DNA from: a virus
Reading direction: 5' to 3' (one strand)
Virus record (IMG/VR): IMGVR_UViG_3300044638_004703
Span: 1 to 21,990 of that record
Length of the DNA stretch: 21,990 nucleotides
Made by a program: the position numbers and the translations under genes. The notes below the pieces were generated by a model. It was not told the DNA's origin. It was given only the letters and a program-made list of their open reading frames with translations, and did not search any database. Positions 14,736 to 20,879 of this stretch are shown in pieces (position 1 is the stretch's first letter; each line of letters starts with the position of its first letter).

Positions 14736-15794
14736 CTACACCGCCGCCGCTATGTAAGTGCCGTTCACATACACCTTGCTAATAGTCGTCAATGTTACGG
14801 GAGTGCCTTGGACAAAGAGACCCTCTCTAATTGGAGAGTTGGCTCCACCAGACTGCTTTAGGTAATGCAAATCAAGCACATCCGTGATGCCAGCGGTGTC
14901 GCAGTTGAGGATGGTGTGCCCAGTTCCAGTGTCTGGGTCGATGTTTGGGTCAGCCCAAGCCCAGCCGCTGAAGTGGTTAAAGCCAACTGCTGGAGTGAAA
15001 GGTAGTTGCAGTTTGTACTGACCAGTACCAAAGTTTGTGACGGTAGTGCAATCAACCTCAATAACAAAACTAACTAATCTACCTGCTTTAACATAGTAAG
15101 AGTTGTAGGTTGGATAGGTGACTCCTGAACCAGTAAAAGTCAATCCAGTTGCAGTAAATGTAGGAGAGTATCTTGTCCAGGTTTCTAGTCCTGAAGTTCC
15201 GCTAGGTCCTGTTGCACCCGTTGCACCAGTTGCACCAGTTGCACCTGTAGCACCAGTTGCCCCTGTTGCTCCTGTGGCACCTTTTTCTGCAAATAAATCC
15301 CACGCTGCGCTAGAGCCTGGTACAACATTAACAACACCATTTTCGCGGCAAACATAGGTGGAACCATTGTAAGTTACTACAAAGTACTCGTTGTAAACTG
15401 CTCCTGGAGTGTATGGACCTCGAAAATCAAATCCCTGTCCCTGTGCACCCTGTGCACCTGCTTCACCAGTTTCACCAGTTTCACCAGTAGGACCAGCATA
15501 ACTTGTTGAGGTCTCTACCCAGTAGCCGTCATAGTAAAGATAAAGTTGTGCGGTAGATGAGCGGAACCAAGCGTCACCTGCGGTTGGACTTGATGGGGCA
15601 GTTTCTGAAACTGTGAATCTACCTGGTTCACCCTGCTCGCCAGCAGCACCCGCTGCTCCAGCAGGTCCAGCGATGCCTTGGGGTCCAAAGCCTGTGACTT
15701 TTACTTGAGTATTTACTTCTTGAATGACGACTTTATTTGCGTCGCGAGGATTTACCTTTACTAAGGGTCTCTCGTCATTGATTTCAATTGCCAC
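14736..15794 (-). CDS. Collagen-like tail fibre protein with CBM-like module
   Basis: The start is GTG, overlapping the preceding stop (TAGTG). Three Gly-X-Y collagen-like stretches are present: about 36-59 (GFGPQGIAGPAG...), 101-120 (GPTGETGETGEAG...) and 172-199, the last mainly perfect GAT triplets. Between the second and third lies a carbohydrate-binding-like module (about 122-170) with FDFRGPY, YNEYFVVTYNGSTYVC and AAWDLFAE, which resembles the aromatic pattern of chitin-binding CBM5/12 modules. The last ~150 residues form a beta domain. Collagen-like stretches give phage fibres trimeric rods, and the CBM-like unit could bind surface glycans. The whole protein is probably part of the adsorption apparatus. 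Confidence 0.8.
   Translation of the reverse strand: MAIEINDERPLVKVNPRDANKVVIQEVNTQVKVTGFGPQGIAGPAGAAGAAGEQGEPGRFTVSETAPSSPTAGDAWFRSSTAQLYLYYDGYWVETSTSYAGPTGETGETGEAGAQGAQGQGFDFRGPYTPGAVYNEYFVVTYNGSTYVCRENGVVNVVPGSSAAWDLFAEKGATGATGATGATGATGATGATGATGPSGTSGLETWTRYSPTFTATGLTFTGSGVTYPTYNSYYVKAGRLVSFVIEVDCTTVTNFGTGQYKLQLPFTPAVGFNHFSGWAWADPNIDPDTGTGHTILNCDTAGITDVLDLHYLKQSGGANSPIREGLFVQGTPVTLTTISKVYVNGTYIAAAV
15211..15282. repeat. Tandem 9-bp repeat encoding Gly-Ala-Thr triplets
   Basis: Eight head-to-tail copies of a 9-base unit (GTTGCACCA and variants such as GTAGCACCA and GTTGCTCCT on the plus strand) encode the GAT collagen run on the minus strand. Several adjacent copies are identical or differ by one base, as expected where copy number changes by slippage. 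A shorter similar 9-base repeat (TTCACCAGT) lies at about 15465-15492. Confidence 0.85.
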
Positions 15795-16162
15795 TAGCGA
15801 GTCACCTCGGCTGTTACTTTGAAATTGCCCTCAAGTAATCTAGTTACTACTCCACCGCCAGACACCAACTCTAGGTCGTAAACATACTGACCTGCGGTTA
15901 GGGCCGCTGTGTTAGTGGCGGAGATAAGTAAATCTACTGTCCCTGCGGTTCCACCTAAAGTAATAGTTCCTGTATTACCAGCAGTTGTGGATAGGGTGGC
16001 AATTATGGTGTTGGAAGTGACATTTGACCTTACTTGCATACGGGCAGTGTAGCCAGTCAAGTTATAGGCATCTCTAGCAGGGTCAGTCCAAGTTAACTGC
16101 CGCTGAAAAGTAGCACCTTGCTGGCAGGTGATGTTGTAAAGTCCAGCGATTCCGCAAGTCAT
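15794..16162 (-). CDS. Phage tail/baseplate beta-domain protein (122 aa)
   Basis: The product begins with a short cysteine-containing segment and continues GATFQRQLTWTDPARDAYNLTGYTARMQVRS, the pattern (x-G-x-T-F-x-W-x-D-x(n)-L-T-G-Y-T-A-x-M-Q-V-R) found in small Ig-like or BppU-like proteins upstream of collagen-type fibres in many phages. The remainder (GTITLGG, GQYVYDLELVSGGGVVTRLLEGNFKV) is beta-sandwich-like and typical of that family. It is the first gene of the tail-fibre module and probably connects fibres to the baseplate. GGGG lies 5 bases before the ATG. The next gene's GTG overlaps its stop. Confidence 0.7.
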   Translation of the reverse strand: MTCGIAGLYNITCQQGATFQRQLTWTDPARDAYNLTGYTARMQVRSNVTSNTIIATLSTTAGNTGTITLGGTAGTVDLLISATNTAALTAGQYVYDLELVSGGGVVTRLLEGNFKVTAEVTR

Positions 16163-16236
16163 AGGAACCCCGTTCAGGAGAGAGTGTAGTCCCTATTATT
16201 TTACAATAAAACTACCCCTATGAGTTTTAAGCAAGA

Positions 16237-16269
16237 CCAAATCAACCAGTGTTTAGTTGGTTTATTTGG
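16237..16269 (-). terminator. Hairpin between the tail module and the 67-aa gene
   Basis: CCAAATCAACCA (16237-16248) pairs with TGGTTTATTTGG (16258-16269) with a single mismatch and a 9-base loop. It lies downstream of the minus-strand 67-aa gene (ends 16281) and upstream of the tail-fibre module, so it could terminate the former. The longer T-run (CTTTTT) is on the plus-strand side, so it may work better for forward transcription. The rest of the gap 16163-16280 holds no gene. Confidence 0.4.
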
Positions 16270-16280
16270 CTTTTTATTGG

Positions 16281-16484
16281 TTATCGGAGAAGAAGTTTTG
16301 CGCTTTCGTCGACCACTTCGGTCGCGGATTTTTCTAAGGCGCTCTTGTTCTCGTTCCAATGGTGGAGACAGAAGAGGAGTTCACCAGACTCTAAAACGAC
16401 ATAAACATATGCTTGCGCTCTGCAAGCATCGCAGCGGTCTTCGGCAGTCAATACATAGTCGGGAACTTCAACCTTTGTGTCCAT
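16281..16484 (-). CDS. DUF7455-like actinobacterial Cys/His protein (67 aa)
   Basis: The sequence LTAEDRCDACRAQAYVYVVL (12-31) followed by SGELLFCLHHWNENKSALEK matches the short actinobacterial family with a CxxC (C18, C21) and CxHH (C39, H41, H42) metal site, here called DUF7455 from memory. Host members are small, conserved and of unknown function. This strand is preferred over the longer forward frame covering the same bases because of that match. A good -10, TATACT (16496-16491 on the minus strand), ends 6 bases before the ATG and no Shine-Dalgarno is present, suggesting a leaderless transcript. It is divergent from the DUF3039-like gene. Confidence 0.8.
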   Translation of the reverse strand: MDTKVEVPDYVLTAEDRCDACRAQAYVYVVLESGELLFCLHHWNENKSALEKSATEVVDESAKLLLR

Positions 16485-16490
16485 ACCAAG

Positions 16491-16505
16491 AGTATAAGGT
16501 AAAAT
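16491..16505. promoter_or_regulatory. Overlapping divergent -10 elements
   Basis: On the minus strand TATACT (16496-16491) sits 6 bases before ATG 16484. On the plus strand TATAAG (16493-16498) and TAAAAT (16500-16505) sit 12 and 5 bases before ATG 16511. The two start codons are only 26 bases apart, so the -10 regions of the two divergent genes must overlap and their transcripts would be leaderless or nearly so. -35 elements are not obvious. Confidence 0.4.
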
Positions 16506-16510
16506 TAACT

Positions 16511-16738
16511 ATGCTTGATTTGTTAGAGAAGCCAGACACCCAAGAAACAGATTCCGACGACTCGGAACACTTTGCTCATTATGCGGATGCTGCCAAGGTT
16601 ACTGAGGGGTATATTATGGGAACTCCAGTAATAGCCCTATGTGGCAAGGTTTTCATACCCTTTAGAAACCCCGAAAAACTTAGGGTCTGTCCAAATTGTA
16701 AAGAAATTTTAGACGCACTATTTCTTGATTCGGAGTAA
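16511..16738 (+). CDS. DUF3039-like actinobacterial protein (75 aa)
   Basis: The start is set at ATG 16511: the open frame extends further upstream, but that part runs antisense to the DUF7455-like gene. The 75-residue product has the DUF3039 pattern: HFAHY (20-24), a helix, then MGTPVIALCGKVFIPFRNP (36-54), and CPNCKEIL (60-67). C44, C60 and C63, together with a histidine of the HFAHY motif, could hold a metal. DUF3039 proteins are small, widespread in actinobacteria and uncharacterised. It precedes the ribonucleotide reductase gene by 57 bases and may or may not share its promoter. Confidence 0.8.
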   Translation: MLDLLEKPDTQETDSDDSEHFAHYADAAKVTEGYIMGTPVIALCGKVFIPFRNPEKLRVCPNCKEILDALFLDSE

Positions 16739-16755
16739 TACTCTTTTTTTCAAGT

Positions 16756-16761
16756 TATACT
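16756..16761 (+). promoter_or_regulatory. Putative -10 upstream of the ribonucleotide reductase
   Basis: TATACT lies 35 bases before the TTG start of the reductase, in the 57-base gap after the DUF3039-like gene, and is followed by the strong ribosome binding site AGAGGTG. No good -35 is seen. If used, it would drive the whole reductase/corrinoid cassette. No long leader or B12-riboswitch-like structure fits in this short gap. Confidence 0.35.
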
Positions 16762-16795
16762 GATATCTCTTCCCAACCATATAGAGGTGTAAAAA

Positions 16796-18835
16796 TTGTC
16801 TTTTTTCTCGTTTGAACTAAATAAAGAATTTGTTAATAGTTATAAGGAGAAAGAATCTCCATTTGGCTTCAAAGATGCCGCTGGCAACTCTGTTGGTGAG
16901 ATTACATTCCTACGCACATACTCGCGCAAGAAAGAAGACGGCACTAAGGAAACTTGGGCTGAAGTCTGCGAACGCGTTACCAATGGAACTTACTCGCTAC
17001 AAAAGGACTACGCAAAGCAACAGCGTTTGCCTTGGTCAGATGCTAAGGCTGCTGCCTCAGCGAAAGAGTTTTTTGACCGCCTGTTCGACCTAAAGTGGTC
17101 TCCACCTGGTCGCGGTCTGTCCCAGATGGGCACTGACCTAGTGAACCGTCAGAAAAACTCGGCTTCACTACAGAACTGCGCGTTTGTTTCTACTTTGGAA
17201 ATGACAAAAGCAAATCCTGGTAAGCCGTTCGCTTTCCTTATGGAAGCCTCGATGCTAGGTGTTGGTGTTGGCTTTGACGACAAGGGTGCGGACAAGGGCT
17301 TTGAGATTTACGAGCCTGGTCAGCCACAGGACTACAACATTCCAGACACCCGCGAGGGTTGGCAGGAAAGCACCGTTGCTCTTATCAACTCGTTCCTAAA
17401 GCCAGACCAGCCAAACTGGGATATGAACTACGACGAGATTCGCCCGTATGGAACTGCTATTAGAACTTTTGGTGGCACTGCGTCTGGTCCAGACCCACTA
17501 ATCGCACTTCACAATAAGATTCGTGAGATTTTCTTGGGTCGTAAGGGTGAACTTCTAACTACTGTTGACATTGCCGATATCGGTAATCTAATTGGTCGCT
17601 GTGTTGTTTCTGGCAATGTTCGTCGTTCCGCCGAGTTGCTTATCGGTCGTATTGACGACGACAACTTTCTAAACCTAAAAAACGCTGAGGCGTTCCCTGC
17701 TCGCAACTCTTACGATGAAGAAAATCCTGGTTGGGGTTGGATGTCAAACAACTCTGTCATGGTAAATGTTGGGACTGACTTCTCGAAGATTATCGATGGA
17801 ATCATCCGCAATGGTGAGCCAGGTGTTATCTGGGAAGATGTGTCAAAGGCGTATGGTCGTCTAGGCGACCCAATCAACAACAAGGACTGGCGTATTGCTG
17901 GGTACAACCCTTGTGCTGAGCAAAGCCTTGAGTCATACGAAATGTGTACTCTCGTCGAGACTTACCTAAACCGCCACACAGATGTGGAAGACTTCAAGCG
18001 CACGCTAAAGTTTGCCTACCTCTATGCCAAGACTGTGACTCTTCTTCCTACACACTGGGAAGAGACCAACGCAATCATGCAACGCAACCGTCGTATCGGA
18101 ACCTCAATCTCTGGTATCGCGAACTTTGCTGATAACAAGGGTCTCCCTGTTCTCCGTACTTGGATGGATGAGGGTTATGCGGTAGTAAAGAAGTATGACT
18201 CGGTTTACTCTGAGTGGCTAGGTGTTCGTGAGTCCATCAAGACCACAACCGTCAAGCCATCAGGTACTGTATCTATTCTTGCTGGTGAGTCTCCAGGTGC
18301 CCACTGGTCTCCTGGTGGCGAGTACTTCAACCGTGCTATCCGCTTCGGTAACGATGACCCGCAGTTGGCTCTATTCAAGATGGCTAACTACACAGTGGAG
18401 CCAGCATCTGAAAACCCAGAGCACACTTCTGTTGTCTACTTCCCAATCAAAGCAAGTGCTAAGCGTGCCGAGAAAGATGTAAGCATTTACGAGAAGATGA
18501 ACTTGGCTGCTACTGCTCAGCGTTACTGGTCGGATAACTCTGTATCTGTAACTATCTCGTTCAACCCTGACACGGAGTCAAACGACATTGAAAAGGTTCT
18601 TCATATGTATGACGGAAGCCTAAAGACTGTATCGTTCTTGCCGTCTGGGAACTTCACATACAAGCAGATGCCGTACACGCAGATTACTAAAGAAGAATAC
18701 GAAGAAGCGCAAGGCAAGTTGTTCCCTATCGATTTCGCTGGTATCTACGCGGGTCTAGGTCTAGACGCTATTGGTGAGAAGTATTGCACCACTGACGCCT
18801 GTGAAATCAAGTTGATTGTGGAGAACCAAAAGTAA
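16796..18835 (+). CDS. nrdJ: Adenosylcobalamin-dependent (class II) ribonucleotide reductase, monomeric type
   Basis: The enzyme reduces ribonucleotides to deoxyribonucleotides using a radical generated from adenosylcobalamin. Its 679 residues have the monomeric class II (Lactobacillus RTPR-like) layout. C128 in QNCAFVST and C384 in YEMCTLVE form the active-site disulfide pair. NPCAEQ (371-376) supplies the thiyl-radical cysteine C373 and glutamate E375. KPSGTVSILAGESPGAHW is the conserved substrate loop. The C-terminal C664/C669 (YCTTDACEIK) is the swinging dithiol that passes electrons in. RTPR is about 739 residues, so this is slightly short but has all key cysteines. It starts at TTG with AGAGGTG six bases upstream. 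The adenosyltransferase gene follows its stop with no gap, and an NrdH redoxin lies four genes downstream. Confidence 0.95.
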   Translation: MSFFSFELNKEFVNSYKEKESPFGFKDAAGNSVGEITFLRTYSRKKEDGTKETWAEVCERVTNGTYSLQKDYAKQQRLPWSDAKAAASAKEFFDRLFDLKWSPPGRGLSQMGTDLVNRQKNSASLQNCAFVSTLEMTKANPGKPFAFLMEASMLGVGVGFDDKGADKGFEIYEPGQPQDYNIPDTREGWQESTVALINSFLKPDQPNWDMNYDEIRPYGTAIRTFGGTASGPDPLIALHNKIREIFLGRKGELLTTVDIADIGNLIGRCVVSGNVRRSAELLIGRIDDDNFLNLKNAEAFPARNSYDEENPGWGWMSNNSVMVNVGTDFSKIIDGIIRNGEPGVIWEDVSKAYGRLGDPINNKDWRIAGYNPCAEQSLESYEMCTLVETYLNRHTDVEDFKRTLKFAYLYAKTVTLLPTHWEETNAIMQRNRRIGTSISGIANFADNKGLPVLRTWMDEGYAVVKKYDSVYSEWLGVRESIKTTTVKPSGTVSILAGESPGAHWSPGGEYFNRAIRFGNDDPQLALFKMANYTVEPASENPEHTSVVYFPIKASAKRAEKDVSIYEKMNLAATAQRYWSDNSVSVTISFNPDTESNDIEKVLHMYDGSLKTVSFLPSGNFTYKQMPYTQITKEEYEEAQGKLFPIDFAGIYAGLGLDAIGEKYCTTDACEIKLIVENQK

Positions 18836-19411
18836 TTGGTAGTAATCAGTAGTGTCTATACAAAGACTGGCGACCAGGGAACTACTTCTCTCGGAGACGG
18901 AAGTCGTACTTCTAAGAACGATGCCAGACTTGAGGCGTTCTCTACCGTGGATGAGGCTAACTCCAACATTGGGGTTGCCTTGTCTATGGATATTGATTCA
19001 GATATAAAGGAAATCCTGCTCCGTATTCAAAACGATATGTTTGATGTCGGGGCAGATTTGTGTACACCAGTTGTTGATGACCCTAAATATCCACCGCTAA
19101 GAGTTACGGAAGAGCAGGTTACTCGTCTAGAGAACCTAATCGACCAGTACAACGAGCCACTAAGTACGCTTAGAACTTTTGTGTTGCCTAGCGGAACTCC
19201 TTTAGCGGCGCAACTTCATGTAGCCAGAACGGTGGTCCGTAGAGCAGAGCGTCAAACTTGGAACGCTATTCACTCGTTTGGCGAGGGAGTGAACATCACT
19301 ACCGCCAAGTATCTGAATCGCTTGTCTGACTTATTGTTCGTATTGTCCCGCCACGCTAACCGCGAGATTGGCGATGTGCTTTGGGTTCCTGGTGCTAATC
19401 GTGAGAAATAA
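18836..19411 (+). CDS. PduO-type cob(I)alamin adenosyltransferase
   Basis: The enzyme transfers 5'-deoxyadenosine from ATP to cob(I)alamin, making the adenosylcobalamin the adjacent reductase needs. The 191-residue protein carries the full PduO-type (ATR) signature: VYTKTGDQGTTSLGDGSR (7-24, ATP binding), FSTVDEANSNIG (35-46), TFVLPSG (114-120), ARTVVRRAER (130-139, with R135, R136 and E138) and KYLNRLSDLLFVLSR (158-172). F115, just before LPSG, aligns with the phenylalanine (F112 in L. reuteri PduO) that helps hold the four-coordinate corrinoid. The only in-frame start before the first motif is TTG directly after the reductase stop, so translation is probably coupled. The 3' end overlaps the next gene by 11 bases. 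All expected motifs are present, so activity is likely. Confidence 0.93.
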   Translation: MVVISSVYTKTGDQGTTSLGDGSRTSKNDARLEAFSTVDEANSNIGVALSMDIDSDIKEILLRIQNDMFDVGADLCTPVVDDPKYPPLRVTEEQVTRLENLIDQYNEPLSTLRTFVLPSGTPLAAQLHVARTVVRRAERQTWNAIHSFGEGVNITTAKYLNRLSDLLFVLSRHANREIGDVLWVPGANREK

Positions 19412-19880
19412 AAACATAAGCATCCTTATTTCCTTAGGGATTATCCTCACTGGGTCTTGGTTTGTCGCTTCTTCTACAGCAGATAAGAAATGCGTAGATG
19501 TCTATGTCGACTACGGTGTGCTGGACTCTAATGCGGTGTCCACTAAGTGTGTAGAAGTCAGTGGTCAAGTAAACGGACTAGAGGTTCTAAACAAGGCTGG
19601 GCTATCAATTGAGGGTACTGGCAAGTACGGTCTACAGATTGTATGCCGTGTCAACTCTCTGCCTAGTGCTACAAGACCTATCGGCATCAAAGACCACGAA
19701 GATTATGTAGAGACTTGCGCTGAGATGCCAGCGGCTTTTGCTTACTGGGCTGTCATTGTTAAAAAGGGAGCGTTGCCTTGGGGCTGGGCTGACACAGGTA
19801 TCGACAAGGTAATGCTAGAAGACGGGGACTCAGTTGGTCTAGTGTTTGCCGACAACGAGAATGTGAAGTTCCCAGAGTGA
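19401..19880 (+). CDS. Exported four-cysteine protein with transcobalamin-like (DUF4430-type) domain
   Basis: I choose GTG 19401 because it gives an N-terminal export/anchor segment (MRNKNISILISLGIILTGSW) and an 11-base overlap with the adenosyltransferase gene; GTG 19392 is an alternative. The 159-residue product has a short basic start, a hydrophobic stretch (6-23), then C31, C50, C82 and C106, which outside the cell could form two disulfides. Residues about 55-155 (NGLEVLNKAGLSIEGTGKYG, FAYWAVIV at 113-120, LEDGDSVGLVFAD at 139-151) follow the DUF4430/transcobalamin-C-terminal-like pattern. That pattern is also seen in exported actinobacterial proteins of the SCO2322 type. No lipobox is evident. 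Corrinoid binding is inferred from fold resemblance and neighbours, not from any identified ligand residue. Confidence 0.6.
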   Translation: MRNKNISILISLGIILTGSWFVASSTADKKCVDVYVDYGVLDSNAVSTKCVEVSGQVNGLEVLNKAGLSIEGTGKYGLQIVCRVNSLPSATRPIGIKDHEDYVETCAEMPAAFAYWAVIVKKGALPWGWADTGIDKVMLEDGDSVGLVFADNENVKFPE

Positions 19881-20056
19881 TTGTAAAAAACAAACAAGAT
19901 GATTTAGTTTTTAATTCAATCATCGAATCTAATTTCAAAAAACAAGAAACTAAATCTGTATCTAGAATTGCCGTTGAGGTGTTAATCCAACTCACGGGGT
20001 TCTGGCTACTAACCAACTTAGCCATCTATGTGTGGCGTATCTGTACTGGATGCTAG
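19877..20056 (+). CDS. Small one-pass membrane protein (59 aa)
   Basis: A GTG overlapping the preceding stop (GTGA) opens a 59-codon frame ending in TAG, 12 bases before the NrdH start. The first ~30 residues are polar and charged (MIVKNKQDDLVFNSII, KKQETKSVSR). Residues about 33-53 are a hydrophobic segment (VEVLIQLTGFWLLTNLAIYVW), followed by a short tail RICTGC with two cysteines. The overlap and the fit between coupled genes argue it is real. Being coupled to an exported protein, it could be its membrane partner, but it could equally be an unrelated small phage membrane protein. Family not recognised. Confidence 0.65.
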   Translation: MIVKNKQDDLVFNSIIESNFKKQETKSVSRIAVEVLIQLTGFWLLTNLAIYVWRICTGC

Positions 20057-20068
20057 AGAAAGAAAATA

Positions 20069-20299
20069 ATGAGCGTAATTGTTTACAGCAATCCCAACTG
20101 CCAAGCGTGCGAGCAGACCAAGCGGTTTCTCACCGTCAAGGGCATCGAGTTTGAAGCGAAGATGATTCAGGACAGCCCTGAGGTCTTCTCTCTTATCGAG
20201 GAAAAGGGCTATGCCTCTGCTCCAGTAGTTGTAGTTGGAGACGACAGTTGGTCTGGATTCCGTCTAGACAAACTGAACACATTGGTACATCAGGACTAA
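20069..20299 (+). CDS. nrdH: NrdH-type glutaredoxin-like redoxin
   Basis: The 76-residue product is a NrdH redoxin: active site CQAC (11-14), cis-proline in APVVVV (51-56) and the NrdH hallmark WSGFRLDKL (61-69). NrdH has a glutaredoxin-like fold but is reduced by thioredoxin reductase, and it supplies electrons to ribonucleotide reductases. In this operon it is the natural donor for the class II reductase's C-terminal cysteine pair. The ribosome binding site is weak (AGAAAG). The FmdB-like zinc ribbon gene begins 2 bases after its stop. Confidence 0.9.
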   Translation: MSVIVYSNPNCQACEQTKRFLTVKGIEFEAKMIQDSPEVFSLIEEKGYASAPVVVVGDDSWSGFRLDKLNTLVHQD

Positions 20300-20301
20300 C
20301 A

Positions 20302-20481
20302 ATGACTTATGAGTATGTGTGTGCCGAGTGTGGTACCCCCTACAACGAAACTCGTAGAATCAACGAGGAGCAGAAGCAGCAGACTTGCGCTGCTGAGGGT
20401 TGCGAAGGTAAACTGAAGCGAGTGTTCTCAGCACCACCTATTCAGTTCAAAGGCACAGGCTTTAGTTCTAATAGGGGATAA
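20302..20481 (+). CDS. FmdB-family zinc ribbon protein (59 aa)
   Basis: The ATG at 20302 (CAGGAC upstream) is chosen over a longer frame that would overlap nrdH by 52 bases. The product has MTYEYVCAECGTPYNE with C7 and C10, then TCAAEGC with C29 and C34, and the family's C-terminal pattern KRVFSAPPIQFKGTGF. FmdB-type (PF09723-like) zinc ribbons are small putative regulatory or nucleic-acid-binding proteins found in bacteria and many phages. Its exact role is unknown. Directly after nrdH, it is likely on the same transcript. Confidence 0.85.
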   Translation: MTYEYVCAECGTPYNETRRINEEQKQQTCAAEGCEGKLKRVFSAPPIQFKGTGFSSNRG

Positions 20482-20500
20482 CTAAAAAGAAAGTTGTAAA

Positions 20501-20821
20501 GTGTCAGTCCCAGATTTTGATTTCGGATTACCGTTCCTGAGCGATGAGATTGGCACCCCTGTTTGTGCTGAAACAGACCCTGAGTTGTTCTTCCCTCAGG
20601 ATGTTGAAGGTCATAAAAAGCCCAGTTACTACGACGAACGAGGGGCTAAGAAAATATGTGGTGTGTGCGAGTATCGAGTAGACTGCCTGATTTTTGCTCT
20701 AAAGCACAATGAAATTGGTATTTGGGGAGGCACTACCGAGGGACAGAGAAAACTAATGAGAAAACAGGCGAAAATCAAGGGGCTCTCTGCCGAAGAAATA
20801 GCAATTCAAATTCCGAGGTAA
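20501..20821 (+). CDS. WhiB-family transcriptional regulator
   Basis: The start is GTG 20501. The 106-residue product has the standard WhiB arrangement: C22, then C53-x2-C56-x5-C62 for a [4Fe-4S] cluster, the turn GIWGG (73-77), and a basic C-terminal segment (RKLMRKQAKIK) that in the family contacts DNA. It lacks the extra zinc ribbon of the other WhiB protein at 1924. Phage WhiB proteins can antagonise host WhiB regulators (as TM4 WhiB does to host WhiB2, affecting septation and superinfection) or regulate phage genes. It lies 19 bases after the FmdB-like gene and may be co-transcribed with the reductase cassette. Confidence 0.92.
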   Translation: MSVPDFDFGLPFLSDEIGTPVCAETDPELFFPQDVEGHKKPSYYDERGAKKICGVCEYRVDCLIFALKHNEIGIWGGTTEGQRKLMRKQAKIKGLSAEEIAIQIPR

Positions 20822-20879
20822 AATAGAAGTACCCCTTGGGAGAGAGGTCTATTAACTAACATCTACCCAGGGAGAAACC

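Noticed and set aside
15185-15367. Open frames in the collagen-repeat region on both strands, and a possible CRISPR array
   Set aside because: The repeats are 9-bp units without spacers, fully explained by Gly-X-Y coding; the extra frames are shadows of it.
10490-15794. Diversity-generating retroelement acting on the fibres, suggested by the Mtd_N-like domains
   Set aside because: No reverse transcriptase gene or template repeat is visible in the window.
16220-16510. N-terminal 97 codons of a longer forward open frame that ends at 16738
   Set aside because: This part is antisense to the DUF7455-like gene, is arginine/cysteine-rich nonsense by composition, and only the part from ATG 16511 matches a known family (DUF3039).
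16739-16795. Cobalamin riboswitch upstream of the ribonucleotide reductase
   Set aside because: The gap is only 57 bases, far too short for a B12 riboswitch, and no B12-box-like sequence was seen.
20248-20301. Longer start for the FmdB-like protein
   Set aside because: The extension overlaps nrdH by 52 bases and adds residues unlike the family, which begins near MTYEYVC.
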